Assembly: GCF_018688355.1 (NCBI RefSeq)
Contig: NZ_CP061317.1
Span: forward strand, 1,930,091-1,994,090
DNA from: Polynucleobacter sp. AP-Elch-400A-B2
Lineage (GTDB): Bacteria; Pseudomonadota; Gammaproteobacteria; Burkholderiales; Burkholderiaceae
Direction of reading: 5' to 3'
DNA: 64,000 nt
Position 1 is the stretch's first letter; each line of letters begins with the position of its first letter. A model generated the notes under the pieces. That model ran no database searches, was not told the origin of the DNA, and was given only the letters and a program-made list of their open reading frames with translations. Made by a program: the position numbers and the translations under genes. Below, piece after piece: positions 49,511 through 57,683 of this stretch.

Positions 49511-52258
49511 TTAGTCTATCGAGCTTGCTAACTGGCGACGAATGTCTTCAACGGACTCATTACGACGCTTAGCAAGATCTTCAATCTGGTCTACTGACAA
49601 CTTACCCACATTGAAATAACGTGCATCTGGATGTGCCAGATAAAAACCGCTGACACTGGAAGCTGGGTTCATGGCCATTGACTCGGTTAAGGTCATGCCA
49701 ATATCTTCAGAACCGATGACGCGCAATAAATCTTTTTTCACTTCATGTGCGGGGCAAGCTGGATAACCTGGCGCTGGACGAATACCACGATATTCTTCAT
49801 TAATCATTTGATCGTTCGTTAATACCTCATCAGTCGCATAAGCCCAGAGATCGGTACGAACACGGTGATGCATCAACTCTGCAAATGCTTCTGCCAAGCG
49901 ATCGGCTAAAGATTGCAACATGATTGCGCTGTAGTCATCATGCTTAGCATGGAACTCAGCCACTTTTTTCTCAACCCCATGGCCAGTCGTCACAGCAAAG
50001 CAGCCTAGGTAATCAGCCACATGAGAATCTTTTGGCGCCACATAATCTGCTAAGCAACGATTAGGTCGACGAACGCCATCAACTACCGGACGCTCAGCCT
50101 GCTGACGCAAGTTATGCCAAACAAATAAGGGATGCACGCGAGATTCATCGCTATACAAGACGATGTCATCACCTACCGTATTTGCTGGATAGAAAGCCAC
50201 TACAGCATCGGCCTGCAACCACTGACCTTTGATTAATTTATCTAAGAGCGCCTGGCCGTCTTCAAAGACTTTACGAGCCTCTACGCCAACGATTTCATCA
50301 TCCAAGATTGCTGGAAACTTACCAGCCAAATCCCAAGTTTGAAAAAATGGCGTCCAGTCAATGTATTTAGCAATATCACCGAGAGAGAAATTCTTGAAAA
50401 CGCGACGCCCAATAAACTTGGGCTTCTCAGGCACATAATGAACCCAATCAATCAGCTCGCGATTCTTACGTGCAGCTTCTAATGAGATAGTTGGAGACGC
50501 TTTTTTATTAGCATGCTGCTCACGAATACGTACGTAATCATCGCGCAGATCCTGAATAAATTTCTTGGCGCTTTCATCTGATAACAGACTTGATGCTACT
50601 GACACAGAGCGGGATGCATCAGGCACATAGACTACCGGCCCATCGTAATGCGGTGCAATCTTAACTGCGGTATGCACGCGAGAGGTGGTTGCACCACCAA
50701 TCATCAATGGAATTTGACGCTCACGGAAATAGTCATCACGCTGCATCTCTTGAGCAACGTAAGTCATTTCTTCTAAGGATGGGGTGATCAAACCAGATAG
50801 GCCAACAATATCTGCCTTTTCTTCTTTAGCACGCTTCAAAATTTCTGAGCAGGGCACCATCACACCCATATTGGCGACTTCAAAGTTATTACATTGCAAC
50901 ACTACCGTCACAATATTTTTACCAATGTCGTGCACGTCACCTTTAACGGTGGCCATCACAATCTTGCCTTTGGCTTTTGCTTCGCCACCAGAGGCAATAT
51001 GTTGACGCTTCTCTTCCTCAATATAAGGAATCAAAATGGCTACCGCTTGCTTCATCACGCGTGCACTCTTGACCACTTGAGGTAGAAACATCTTACCGGC
51101 GCCAAATAAGTCGCCGACGACATTCATACCATCCATCAGAGGACCTTCAATCACCTCAATCGGACGACCACCTCCACCCATAATTTGAGCGCGCAGCTCT
51201 TCAGTATCACCTTCAATAAAGGTAGTGATTCCATGTACTAAAGCATGGGTTAAACGATCACGCACCGGGGCTTCACGCCACACCAGGTTTTCTACTTGCT
51301 TTGCGCCGCCGCCTTTAAATTGGTCGGCAATATCCAGCAAGCGCTCAGTTGGAGTCTTACCGTCTTTTTCTTTAAAGCGATTAAGAACCACATCCTCAAC
51401 ACGCTCACGTAATTCAGGGTCTAAGTCTGCATAGACGCCGAGCTGTCCTGCATTAACAATACCCATGTCCATGCCAGCCTGAATGGCGTGATACAGGAAC
51501 ACCGTATGAATGGCTTCACGCACGCGATCGTTGCCGCGGAACGAGAAGCTGACATTGGAGACGCCGCCACTGACTTTCGCGCCCGGAAGATTTTCTTTAA
51601 TCCAGCGAGTGGCATTAATAAAATCTACTGCATAGTTATCATGCTCTTCAATACCAGTGGCAATTGCAAAGATATTGGGATCAAAAATAATGTCTTCTGC
51701 TGGAAAGCCAAGCTCATTAACGAGAATTTGATAACAGCGCTGACAAATTTCTGTCTTACGCTTGAATGTGTCTGCTTGACCTACCTCGTCAAATGCCATC
51801 ACTACAGATGCAGCGCCGTAACGACGAATCAAACGGGCTTGTTTTCTGAAAGGCTCTTCGCCCTCTTTGAGTGAAATCGAGTTCACAATCGGCTTACCCT
51901 GAATGCACTTCAAGCCTGCCTCAATTACGCTCCATTTAGAGGAGTCAATCATGATCGGTACACGAGCAATATCTGGCTCTGAAGCAATCAAATTCAAGAA
52001 GCGCGTCATCGCCGCTTCAGAATCTAACATCGCCTCATCCATATTGATGTCAATCACTTGAGCGCCATTTTCAACTTGCTGCCTTGCAACTACCAAAGCT
52101 TCATCAAATTGATTATTCAAAATCATGCGCGCAAAGGCTTTGGAGCCCGTTACGTTAGTACGTTCGCCAATGTTTACAAAGCGGATATCGGCTGTAACGT
52201 TAAAAGGCTCTAAGCCTGAAAGCTTCATTGGCGGCATTACTTTTGCAGTCTTACTCAT
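49511..52258 (-). CDS. metH: Methionine synthase, pterin-, cobalamin- and activation-domain subunit
   Basis: This 915-residue protein is the C-terminal three quarters of cobalamin-dependent methionine synthase. Visible parts are the methyltetrahydrofolate domain (MIDSSKWSVIEAGLKCIQGK, GVSNVSFSFRG), the B12 domain with DVHDIGKN (base-on His replaced by protein His) and GLSGLITPSLEEM, and the SAM-binding activation domain with RPAPGYPACPAH. The homocysteine domain is on the adjoining gene, whose stop overlaps this start by four bases. The two proteins must work together to methylate homocysteine. Confidence 0.95.
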   Translation of the reverse strand: MSKTAKVMPPMKLSGLEPFNVTADIRFVNIGERTNVTGSKAFARMILNNQFDEALVVARQQVENGAQVIDINMDEAMLDSEAAMTRFLNLIASEPDIARVPIMIDSSKWSVIEAGLKCIQGKPIVNSISLKEGEEPFRKQARLIRRYGAASVVMAFDEVGQADTFKRKTEICQRCYQILVNELGFPAEDIIFDPNIFAIATGIEEHDNYAVDFINATRWIKENLPGAKVSGGVSNVSFSFRGNDRVREAIHTVFLYHAIQAGMDMGIVNAGQLGVYADLDPELRERVEDVVLNRFKEKDGKTPTERLLDIADQFKGGGAKQVENLVWREAPVRDRLTHALVHGITTFIEGDTEELRAQIMGGGGRPIEVIEGPLMDGMNVVGDLFGAGKMFLPQVVKSARVMKQAVAILIPYIEEEKRQHIASGGEAKAKGKIVMATVKGDVHDIGKNIVTVVLQCNNFEVANMGVMVPCSEILKRAKEEKADIVGLSGLITPSLEEMTYVAQEMQRDDYFRERQIPLMIGGATTSRVHTAVKIAPHYDGPVVYVPDASRSVSVASSLLSDESAKKFIQDLRDDYVRIREQHANKKASPTISLEAARKNRELIDWVHYVPEKPKFIGRRVFKNFSLGDIAKYIDWTPFFQTWDLAGKFPAILDDEIVGVEARKVFEDGQALLDKLIKGQWLQADAVVAFYPANTVGDDIVLYSDESRVHPLFVWHNLRQQAERPVVDGVRRPNRCLADYVAPKDSHVADYLGCFAVTTGHGVEKKVAEFHAKHDDYSAIMLQSLADRLAEAFAELMHHRVRTDLWAYATDEVLTNDQMINEEYRGIRPAPGYPACPAHEVKKDLLRVIGSEDIGMTLTESMAMNPASSVSGFYLAHPDARYFNVGKLSVDQIEDLAKRRNESVEDIRRQLASSID

Positions 52259-53319
52259 GCTAACAGCTCCGCACTCTCACGATAGAAGGGTCGCGGCTTA
52301 CGCTGCGCAACTGCATTAGCGATTGCACGAATATGATCTGGCGTAGTTCCACAGCAACCACCTACTAGATTGACCAAACCATCTTTTGCAAAACCATCAA
52401 CCAAACTAGAAGTAATATCCGGAGTCTCATCAAAGCCCGTGTCACTCATTGGGTTGGGCAGACCTGCATTGGGATAGCAAGATACTGCAACATCGCAGAT
52501 GCGAGATAGCTCAGCTATATAAGGGCGCATCAATGCAGCACCTAAGGCGCAGTTCAAGCCAAAGGTGAGTGGTTTAATGTGGCGCAAGCTGTTCCAAAAT
52601 GCTTCCACTGTTTGGCCAGATAAAATTCGACCAGAAGCATCCGTGACCGTACCTGAAATCATCACCGGCAAACGCTCTCCTGTTTCTTCAAAGAACTCAT
52701 CCAATGCAAACAATGCAGCCTTAGCATTTAGTGTGTCAAAAATAGTTTCAACTAAAAATAAATCAACACCGCCCTCAAAGAGACCTTCAATCTGCTCTCG
52801 ATAGGAAGCTCGCAATGCATCAAACGTCACATTACGCGCACCGGGATCATTTACATCCGGAGAAATACTTGCGGTCTTTGGTGTAGGTCCAATTGCACCA
52901 GCTGCAAAACGTGGCTTATCTGGCGTAGAGTATTTTTCACAGGCAGCACGCGCCAATTGAGCGGAGATCACATTCATCTCACGGGCCAAATGAGCCATCT
53001 TGTAATCCTCTTGCGCAACTGAAGTAGCGCCAAAGGTATTAGTCTCAATAATGTCTGCACCGGCATCTAAATACTGTTCATGAATCTTGCTGATAATTTG
53101 AGCTTGGGTCAGCACCAAGAGTTCGTTATTACCTTTGATATCGCCTGGATGACTCTCAAAGCGTTTGCTGCTTGGTAATCCACGGTAATCCGCCTCACTC
53201 AGCTTGTATTGCTGAATCATGGTGCCCATGGCGCCATCCAAAATCAGAATGCGCTGCTTTAGTAGCTCGGGAAGTGCCTGACCGCGGGTATAGGGCTGGG
53301 ATAAACCATTAGATTGCAT
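52255..53319 (-). CDS. metH: Methionine synthase, homocysteine-binding subunit
   Basis: This 354-residue protein is the homocysteine S-methyltransferase domain. It has ILDGAMGTMIQQYKL at the start, NTFGATSVAQEDYKM, the first zinc cysteine in FGLNCALGA and the zinc Cys pair in GGCCGTTPDHI. Together with the 915-residue neighbour it equals the length of a whole MetH (about 1270 residues). The break falls exactly between the homocysteine and pterin domains, so it is a functional split, not a frameshift. It is divergent from phaM across 78 bases, in which I see no riboswitch. Confidence 0.94.
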   Translation of the reverse strand: MQSNGLSQPYTRGQALPELLKQRILILDGAMGTMIQQYKLSEADYRGLPSSKRFESHPGDIKGNNELLVLTQAQIISKIHEQYLDAGADIIETNTFGATSVAQEDYKMAHLAREMNVISAQLARAACEKYSTPDKPRFAAGAIGPTPKTASISPDVNDPGARNVTFDALRASYREQIEGLFEGGVDLFLVETIFDTLNAKAALFALDEFFEETGERLPVMISGTVTDASGRILSGQTVEAFWNSLRHIKPLTFGLNCALGAALMRPYIAELSRICDVAVSCYPNAGLPNPMSDTGFDETPDITSSLVDGFAKDGLVNLVGGCCGTTPDHIRAIANAVAQRKPRPFYRESAELLA

Positions 53320-53397
53320 TGCGTAACCGGGATTAATCTCTAGAATCCTCTATTGTATTGGCAATAAGCCACTTTTATCTGACCCGGAGCTACCCCT

Positions 53398-53847
53398 ATG
53401 TTTGGAACTATCCCAGAATTCAATCAAAGCCTTGAAATGATGAAAACCATGTGGGGTCAGGGAGTGGGTGGGCAAACGCCAGGTCAATTCCCTTTCACCA
53501 CAGATACCTCTAAGGCTGCCGGAGGCTTTGGCTCAGCATTTCCAGGCCTGGATACCGAAGAGCTTGAAAAGCGCATCAAAGACCTGAAAAGTGTTGAAAA
53601 CTGGCTTAACCTCAACCTCAATATTTTAAAGTCCACCATTCAGGGGCTAGAAGTACAGCACGCCACTATGATGGCGCTCAAGTCCTTTGGAGATGCTGTT
53701 TCAGCAAGCGCTACTTCCGCTACTGGTGAGGCTTCTAAAGACTCGGGAACGAAAGCCGCTAAACCACGCAAAACCGCAACACGCCGTCGTCGCAAAGCTG
53801 GCGATGCAACTTTCCTCGACGAAGTAGGTAATTCAGATGAGCAATAG
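53398..53847 (+). CDS. phaM: PhaM-family polyhydroxyalkanoate granule regulatory protein
   Basis: PhaM activates PHA synthase and tethers storage granules to the nucleoid. The 149-residue protein has the family start with FGTIPEFNQSLEMMKTMWG, a helical centre LEKRIKDLKSVENWLNLNLN, and a Lys/Arg-rich tail (about 119-133, KPRKTATRRRRK) that would bind DNA. GGAG precedes the ATG. Its last 89 bases are also the antisense coding sequence for the end of the metallo-hydrolase gene. No phaC is in the window. Confidence 0.88.
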   Translation: MFGTIPEFNQSLEMMKTMWGQGVGGQTPGQFPFTTDTSKAAGGFGSAFPGLDTEELEKRIKDLKSVENWLNLNLNILKSTIQGLEVQHATMMALKSFGDAVSASATSATGEASKDSGTKAAKPRKTATRRRRKAGDATFLDEVGNSDEQ

Positions 53848-54844
53848 CCTCGCCCATAGCAAATGTCATTTGGTGAATATCTAGTTCACGCCTAAATAAA
53901 ACCGGCACTATCTCACGAGCAGTCGCCGGTTTTTCACATGCTCCCATTGTTTCTGCCAAGCGCTCATCATGGTGTGCTTTTAACTGACCAATCCGCGGCT
54001 TCATTCCTGTGAAGGGCTTGCCATGAGATGGCAGCACTAGAGTGTCATCGGGTAAGGGCAGATATCGATCCAAAGAGCTCAAATACAGGCCCAAGGGATC
54101 TGCATCTGGATCTGCATCGTAAACACTGACATTGGTAGAGATGCGCGGCAAGAGCATGTCTCCAGAAATCAACACTCCTAAATCTTTACAGAATAATGAA
54201 GCATGCTCAGGTGCATGACCAAATCCCATAATCACTTGCCACTCATGTCCACCAATCAGAATCATTTCACCATCAATGATGCGGCGATATTGTCGTGGCA
54301 CGCCCGGAACCATATTGCTATAGTAGTTGGAGCGCGCCCGAATTTTTTCTAAGTCTTCTGGTGCAGTCAAACCATGTTTCTGAAAGTGATCAGCAGACCC
54401 ACCGCCACCAGCACGTGCACCAACTGCAGCACCACCCTCTTGATGGCTAAGCCATTGCGCAGTTAAATAATCTGTCATAGAGATCCAGAGTGGTACTTGC
54501 CACTTCTCACAGAGCCATTGAGAGAGTCCCACATGGTCTGGATGCATATGGGTCACAATCACCCTTAGCACCGGCAAGCCCTCTAACTGAGTGGCAAAAA
54601 TCTGATCCCAAGCCACTTTTGTCTCGTCATTAGCAATGCCGCAATCCACAATAGTCCAGCCCTGAACGCCTTCAAACTCATCACGCAACAGCCATAGGTT
54701 GATGTGGTCCAAAGCAAACGGTAGGCGCATCCGCAACCAGCGTACACCGGGTGCTACCTCCATTGAACCACCCACTTCCGGCAAAGCATCCGCTAGGGGA
54801 TAATGAATGGAACTCAGATCGCTGGATTGGTTTTTAGTATTCAT
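53759..54844 (-). CDS. MBL-fold metallo-hydrolase with C-terminal winged helix
   Basis: This 361-residue protein has the zinc motif H99-x-H-x-D-H104 in THMHPDHVG, further ligands in GFGHAPEHASLF and LISGDMLLP, and the late LPSHGKPF, as in lactamase-like hydrolases. The C-terminal 70 residues form the winged-helix domain seen in this subfamily (AIAHLNYLLRRGKL then LRF). The substrate is unknown. Its last 29 codons and stop overlap phaM tail to tail. Confidence 0.9.
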   Translation of the reverse strand: MNTKNQSSDLSSIHYPLADALPEVGGSMEVAPGVRWLRMRLPFALDHINLWLLRDEFEGVQGWTIVDCGIANDETKVAWDQIFATQLEGLPVLRVIVTHMHPDHVGLSQWLCEKWQVPLWISMTDYLTAQWLSHQEGGAAVGARAGGGGSADHFQKHGLTAPEDLEKIRARSNYYSNMVPGVPRQYRRIIDGEMILIGGHEWQVIMGFGHAPEHASLFCKDLGVLISGDMLLPRISTNVSVYDADPDADPLGLYLSSLDRYLPLPDDTLVLPSHGKPFTGMKPRIGQLKAHHDERLAETMGACEKPATAREIVPVLFRRELDIHQMTFAMGEAIAHLNYLLRRGKLHRQLCDDGVLRFCVV

Positions 54845-54866
54845 TTGTTTTTATTTTAGGTTTGCC

Positions 54867-55043
54867 TTGACAATAGCTCCATCACCTTGCATCAACTGGT
54901 GCGACATCAACCCTGACAATGGTTTTTGCCGTGGTTGCTATCGCACGCTCCCTGAGATTGCAGACTGGTCCAAACTTTCCAATTCGAACAAGCTTGAGGT
55001 TTTGGAAAAACTACAAGCACGAAAACCTCAAGTTATTCAGTAA
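54867..55043 (+). CDS. DUF1289 family cysteine-containing small protein
   Basis: This short protein matches DUF1289: SPCINWCDINPDNGFCRGCYRT with four cysteines arranged C-x3-C-x8-C-x2-C, followed by IADWSKLSNSNKLEVLEKL. The motif suggests metal binding, but the role is unknown. I favour the TTG start at 54867, with AGG seven bases before it, giving 58 residues. The ATG at 54807 would add 20 hydrophobic residues and overlap the divergent hydrolase gene by 38 bases. Confidence 0.8.
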   Translation: MTIAPSPCINWCDINPDNGFCRGCYRTLPEIADWSKLSNSNKLEVLEKLQARKPQVIQ

Positions 55044-55064
55044 GCGCCGTTAACTACCAATCGT

Positions 55065-56048
55065 TTATTTATTGACATCCACGATTAAACGACCGCGTAC
55101 ATTGCCAGCCATCAGCTCTGCAGCGTACTTTATAGAATCTTCTAAATTAATTTCGTGAGAGATCTCTTCCAAAGTTTTAAGATCAACCAGCTTACTTAAC
55201 TGCTCGTAAGCAGCAATACGTTTTGCTTTTGGGACTGTCACACTGTTAACACCATACAAAGTTACGCCACGCAAAATGAATGGTGCAACCGTCGATGGAA
55301 AATCCATGCCTTGAGCTAATCCGCAAGCAGCAACTGCACCATCGCTTTTGGTTTGTGCACAGGCATTAGCTAATGTATGGCTACCCACGCTGTCGACCAC
55401 TGCAGCCCAACGCTCTTTTGCCAAAGGCTTACCAGGGGCTGACAGTACGGCGCGATCAATCACTTCACTTGCACCTAATTTCTTTAAATAATCAGCCTCG
55501 GACATTCTTCCTGTACTGGCTACAACGGTGAACCCCAGCTTGCTCAAAAGCGTAATCGCAAAGCTACCAACTCCACCTGCGGCCCCAGTCACCAATACTT
55601 CGCCATCGCTAGGCTTTAGGCCATGCTTTTGTAAGGCCATCACGCACAGCATTGCGGTGTAGCCAGCAGTACCAATAGCTAAGGCTTGCTTTGCAGTAAA
55701 GCCCTTAGGCAAGGGAATGAGCCACTCTGACTTCACACGCGCTTGCTGCGCTAAACCACCCCAATGCCCCTCGCCAACACCCCAGCCATTGAGCAGCACC
55801 ATATCACCAACCTTAAATTCTGGGCTAGCACTCTCTAAGACCTCGCCTGCAAAATCAATCCCGGGAACCATCGGAAAGCTGCGAACCACTGGACCTTTGC
55901 CGGTAATGGCTAAGCCATCTTTGTAGTTGAGTGTGGAGTAGAGCACCTTCACCCTGACATCGCCCTCAGGCAAGCTAGCCTCATCGACTTGAGCAAGCTC
56001 AGCCCGATAACCTTGATCATCTTTATTTACCAAAATAGCCTTAAACAT
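55065..56048 (-). CDS. AcuI/YhdH-family acryloyl-CoA reductase-like oxidoreductase
   Basis: This zinc-independent medium-chain reductase has 327 residues. It shows FKAILVNKDDQGYRAELAQV at the start, LNYKDGLAITGKG, PMVPGIDFAGEV and the NADPH motif VTGAAGGVGSFAI, all typical of YhdH/AcuI, which reduce acryloyl-CoA or quinone-like substrates. The ATG at 56048 follows GGAAGAGG; an in-frame start at 56081 would add 11 residues with no ribosome binding site. It is isolated on the minus strand. Confidence 0.92.
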   Translation of the reverse strand: MFKAILVNKDDQGYRAELAQVDEASLPEGDVRVKVLYSTLNYKDGLAITGKGPVVRSFPMVPGIDFAGEVLESASPEFKVGDMVLLNGWGVGEGHWGGLAQQARVKSEWLIPLPKGFTAKQALAIGTAGYTAMLCVMALQKHGLKPSDGEVLVTGAAGGVGSFAITLLSKLGFTVVASTGRMSEADYLKKLGASEVIDRAVLSAPGKPLAKERWAAVVDSVGSHTLANACAQTKSDGAVAACGLAQGMDFPSTVAPFILRGVTLYGVNSVTVPKAKRIAAYEQLSKLVDLKTLEEISHEINLEDSIKYAAELMAGNVRGRLIVDVNK

Positions 56049-56135
56049 GCCTCTTCCTTTTAAAAGCGCTGCATTCTCCACAGCAAATACGTAATGGGTT
56101 TATCCTAACGAGCATTGCTAATTATGGAGGTTTCC

Positions 56136-56420
56136 ATGAAAAAAATTCTACTATTAACTACAACTTGTGGTCTAGCACTGATTGGCTGCTCATCGAGCCA
56201 GATTAATATGTCTATGGGCAATATGCGCCTGATCACCTCTAGCGCATCGCCTCAAGGTGTAATGGATTTTGCCAGCACAACTTGTAAGAATGACTTTTAC
56301 CAAGGTGCAAGCTTTCTTTCTAAGGCTGGTGCGGAATATCGCTTTAAATGTGTAAAGGCTGAAGAAAACGAAATTCTGACACCTATTCCAGGCACTACCA
56401 TTCCGGCTGCAACGAAGTAA
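56136..56420 (+). CDS. Small uncharacterised lipoprotein
   Basis: The 94-residue product has a lipoprotein signal MKKILLLTTTCGLALIGC with lipobox ALIGC, then a short mature region with two further cysteines (TTCKND and RFKCVKA) that could form a disulfide. The tail is Pro/Thr-rich. The ATG at 56136 follows GGAGG at 56126-56130. I do not recognise the family. It precedes the flavin reductase gene by 18 bases. Confidence 0.82.
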   Translation: MKKILLLTTTCGLALIGCSSSQINMSMGNMRLITSSASPQGVMDFASTTCKNDFYQGASFLSKAGAEYRFKCVKAEENEILTPIPGTTIPAATK

Positions 56421-56438
56421 GCCCCTAAATAAGTAAGC

Positions 56439-56930
56439 ATGATGACCCCATTTACCTCCCAAGAGCTCCGCAAGGGATTCTCTTCCTTTGCAACCGGGGT
56501 CACAGTGATTACTTGCCTAGATGCGGAACAGCATGCTCATGGCATCACTATCAGCTCTTTTAATACTGTTTCCTTAGAGCCACCGCTAATTTTGTGGAGC
56601 CTGAAGAAACATTCGCGCTTGATGCCCAATTTTGAAGTGAGTCACAAACAGTTAATTCATGTACTAGAACGCTCACAAGAAGCGATGGCGATGCACTTTG
56701 CTACCGTGAAAGAAAATCAATTCGCCAGCATCCCTCATAAAATTGCAGCAAGTGGACTTACTCAAATTGAGGGATGCGCTGCTTACTTTGAATGCGAGAC
56801 TGTATCAGTGCACACCGGCGGCGACCATAACATCATCGTCGCCAAAGTCCTCAACCTAAAGCACGCCCCAGATAGTCACCCACTCATATTTGCGCATAGC
56901 AAGTTTATGGGTCTAGATTCATCACTTTAA
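56439..56930 (+). CDS. Flavin reductase-like FMN-binding protein
   Basis: This 163-residue protein has the split-barrel flavin reductase fold: LRKGFSSFATGVTVITCLD at the start, GITISSFNTVSLEPPLILWSL and a C-terminal GGDHNIIVAKVLNL. Such enzymes supply reduced FMN/FAD to two-component monooxygenases or reduce flavins directly. No partner monooxygenase is nearby. Two ATG codons stand in tandem at 56439 and 56442. The GST gene follows by 22 bases. Confidence 0.9.
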   Translation: MMTPFTSQELRKGFSSFATGVTVITCLDAEQHAHGITISSFNTVSLEPPLILWSLKKHSRLMPNFEVSHKQLIHVLERSQEAMAMHFATVKENQFASIPHKIAASGLTQIEGCAAYFECETVSVHTGGDHNIIVAKVLNLKHAPDSHPLIFAHSKFMGLDSSL

Positions 56931-56952
56931 AAATACTCGAATAGGAATTGAA

Positions 56953-57615
56953 ATGATGCGTTTATGGGGAAGAAAAAGTTCTATCAATGTGCAAAAGGTA
57001 TTGTGGTGTTTTGCAGAGCTGGGGCTAGAAGAAGGTAAAGATTTTGAGCGTATTGACGCTGGCCTTCATTTTGGGAAAAATCGTACACCTGAATTTCTAG
57101 CACTCAACCCTAATGGCTTAGTGCCAACCTTAGAAGACGGCAATCTTGTACTCTGGGAATCCAATACGATCTTGCGCTATCTTCGCAGCCAATACGATCC
57201 GTCAAAACATTTTCCGGCTGACATTGCCGCCCAATATCAATCTGAGAAGTGGATGGATTGGCAAGTAGGGACTATGTGGCCAGCATTACGTATCGCCTTT
57301 TTAGGGCTAACTCGTACACCTGAAAACGAACGAAACAAGGAAGCAATTCTCAAGGCCTATCAAGATAGTAATGCACTATTTTCCTTACTAGATCAGCAGC
57401 TGGCAAGCCAGAACTATTGCTCAGGAAACTCTTTCAATATCGGGGATATTCCACTGGCACTTTGTGTAAGCCGTTGGATTTTATTGAATCAAACTTTTCC
57501 AGATCAAACCGGACTGCGCCCTTCGTTACAGAATATTGATGCATGGATGCAGCGTATTGAAACGGGAACTAAGTACAGCGTAGTTGCTGAAAAAGAACTG
57601 AATATTGTGAAGTAA
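56953..57615 (+). CDS. Glutathione S-transferase family protein
   Basis: This 220-residue protein has the thioredoxin-like N-terminal domain (LWGRKSSINVQKVLWCFAEL, NPNGLVPTLEDG, LWESNTILRYL) and an all-helical C-terminal domain with NSFNIGDIPLALCVSRW. The Ser in KSSINVQ is the likely thiol-activating residue. The substrate cannot be told. AGGAA lies eight bases before the ATG. A strong two-way terminator follows. Confidence 0.92.
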   Translation: MMRLWGRKSSINVQKVLWCFAELGLEEGKDFERIDAGLHFGKNRTPEFLALNPNGLVPTLEDGNLVLWESNTILRYLRSQYDPSKHFPADIAAQYQSEKWMDWQVGTMWPALRIAFLGLTRTPENERNKEAILKAYQDSNALFSLLDQQLASQNYCSGNSFNIGDIPLALCVSRWILLNQTFPDQTGLRPSLQNIDAWMQRIETGTKYSVVAEKELNIVK

Positions 57616-57632
57616 GGTAATGGCTCAATTAG

Positions 57633-57665
57633 AAAAGGGTGAACTAAGTTCACCCTTTTTTGTTT
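57633..57665. terminator. Bidirectional terminator between the GST and RND genes
   Basis: AAAAGGGTGAAC (57633-57644) and GTTCACCCTTTT (57648-57659) form a twelve-base stem with a TAA loop. T-runs flank it when read in either direction, suiting both convergent genes. Confidence 0.93.
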
Positions 57666-57683
57666 GCTTACTTGAGGAATATA

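Noticed and set aside
53320..53397. SAH or cobalamin riboswitch before the metH genes
   Set aside because: Only 78 bases separate metH from phaM, and I see no conserved riboswitch core or paired stems of the right size.
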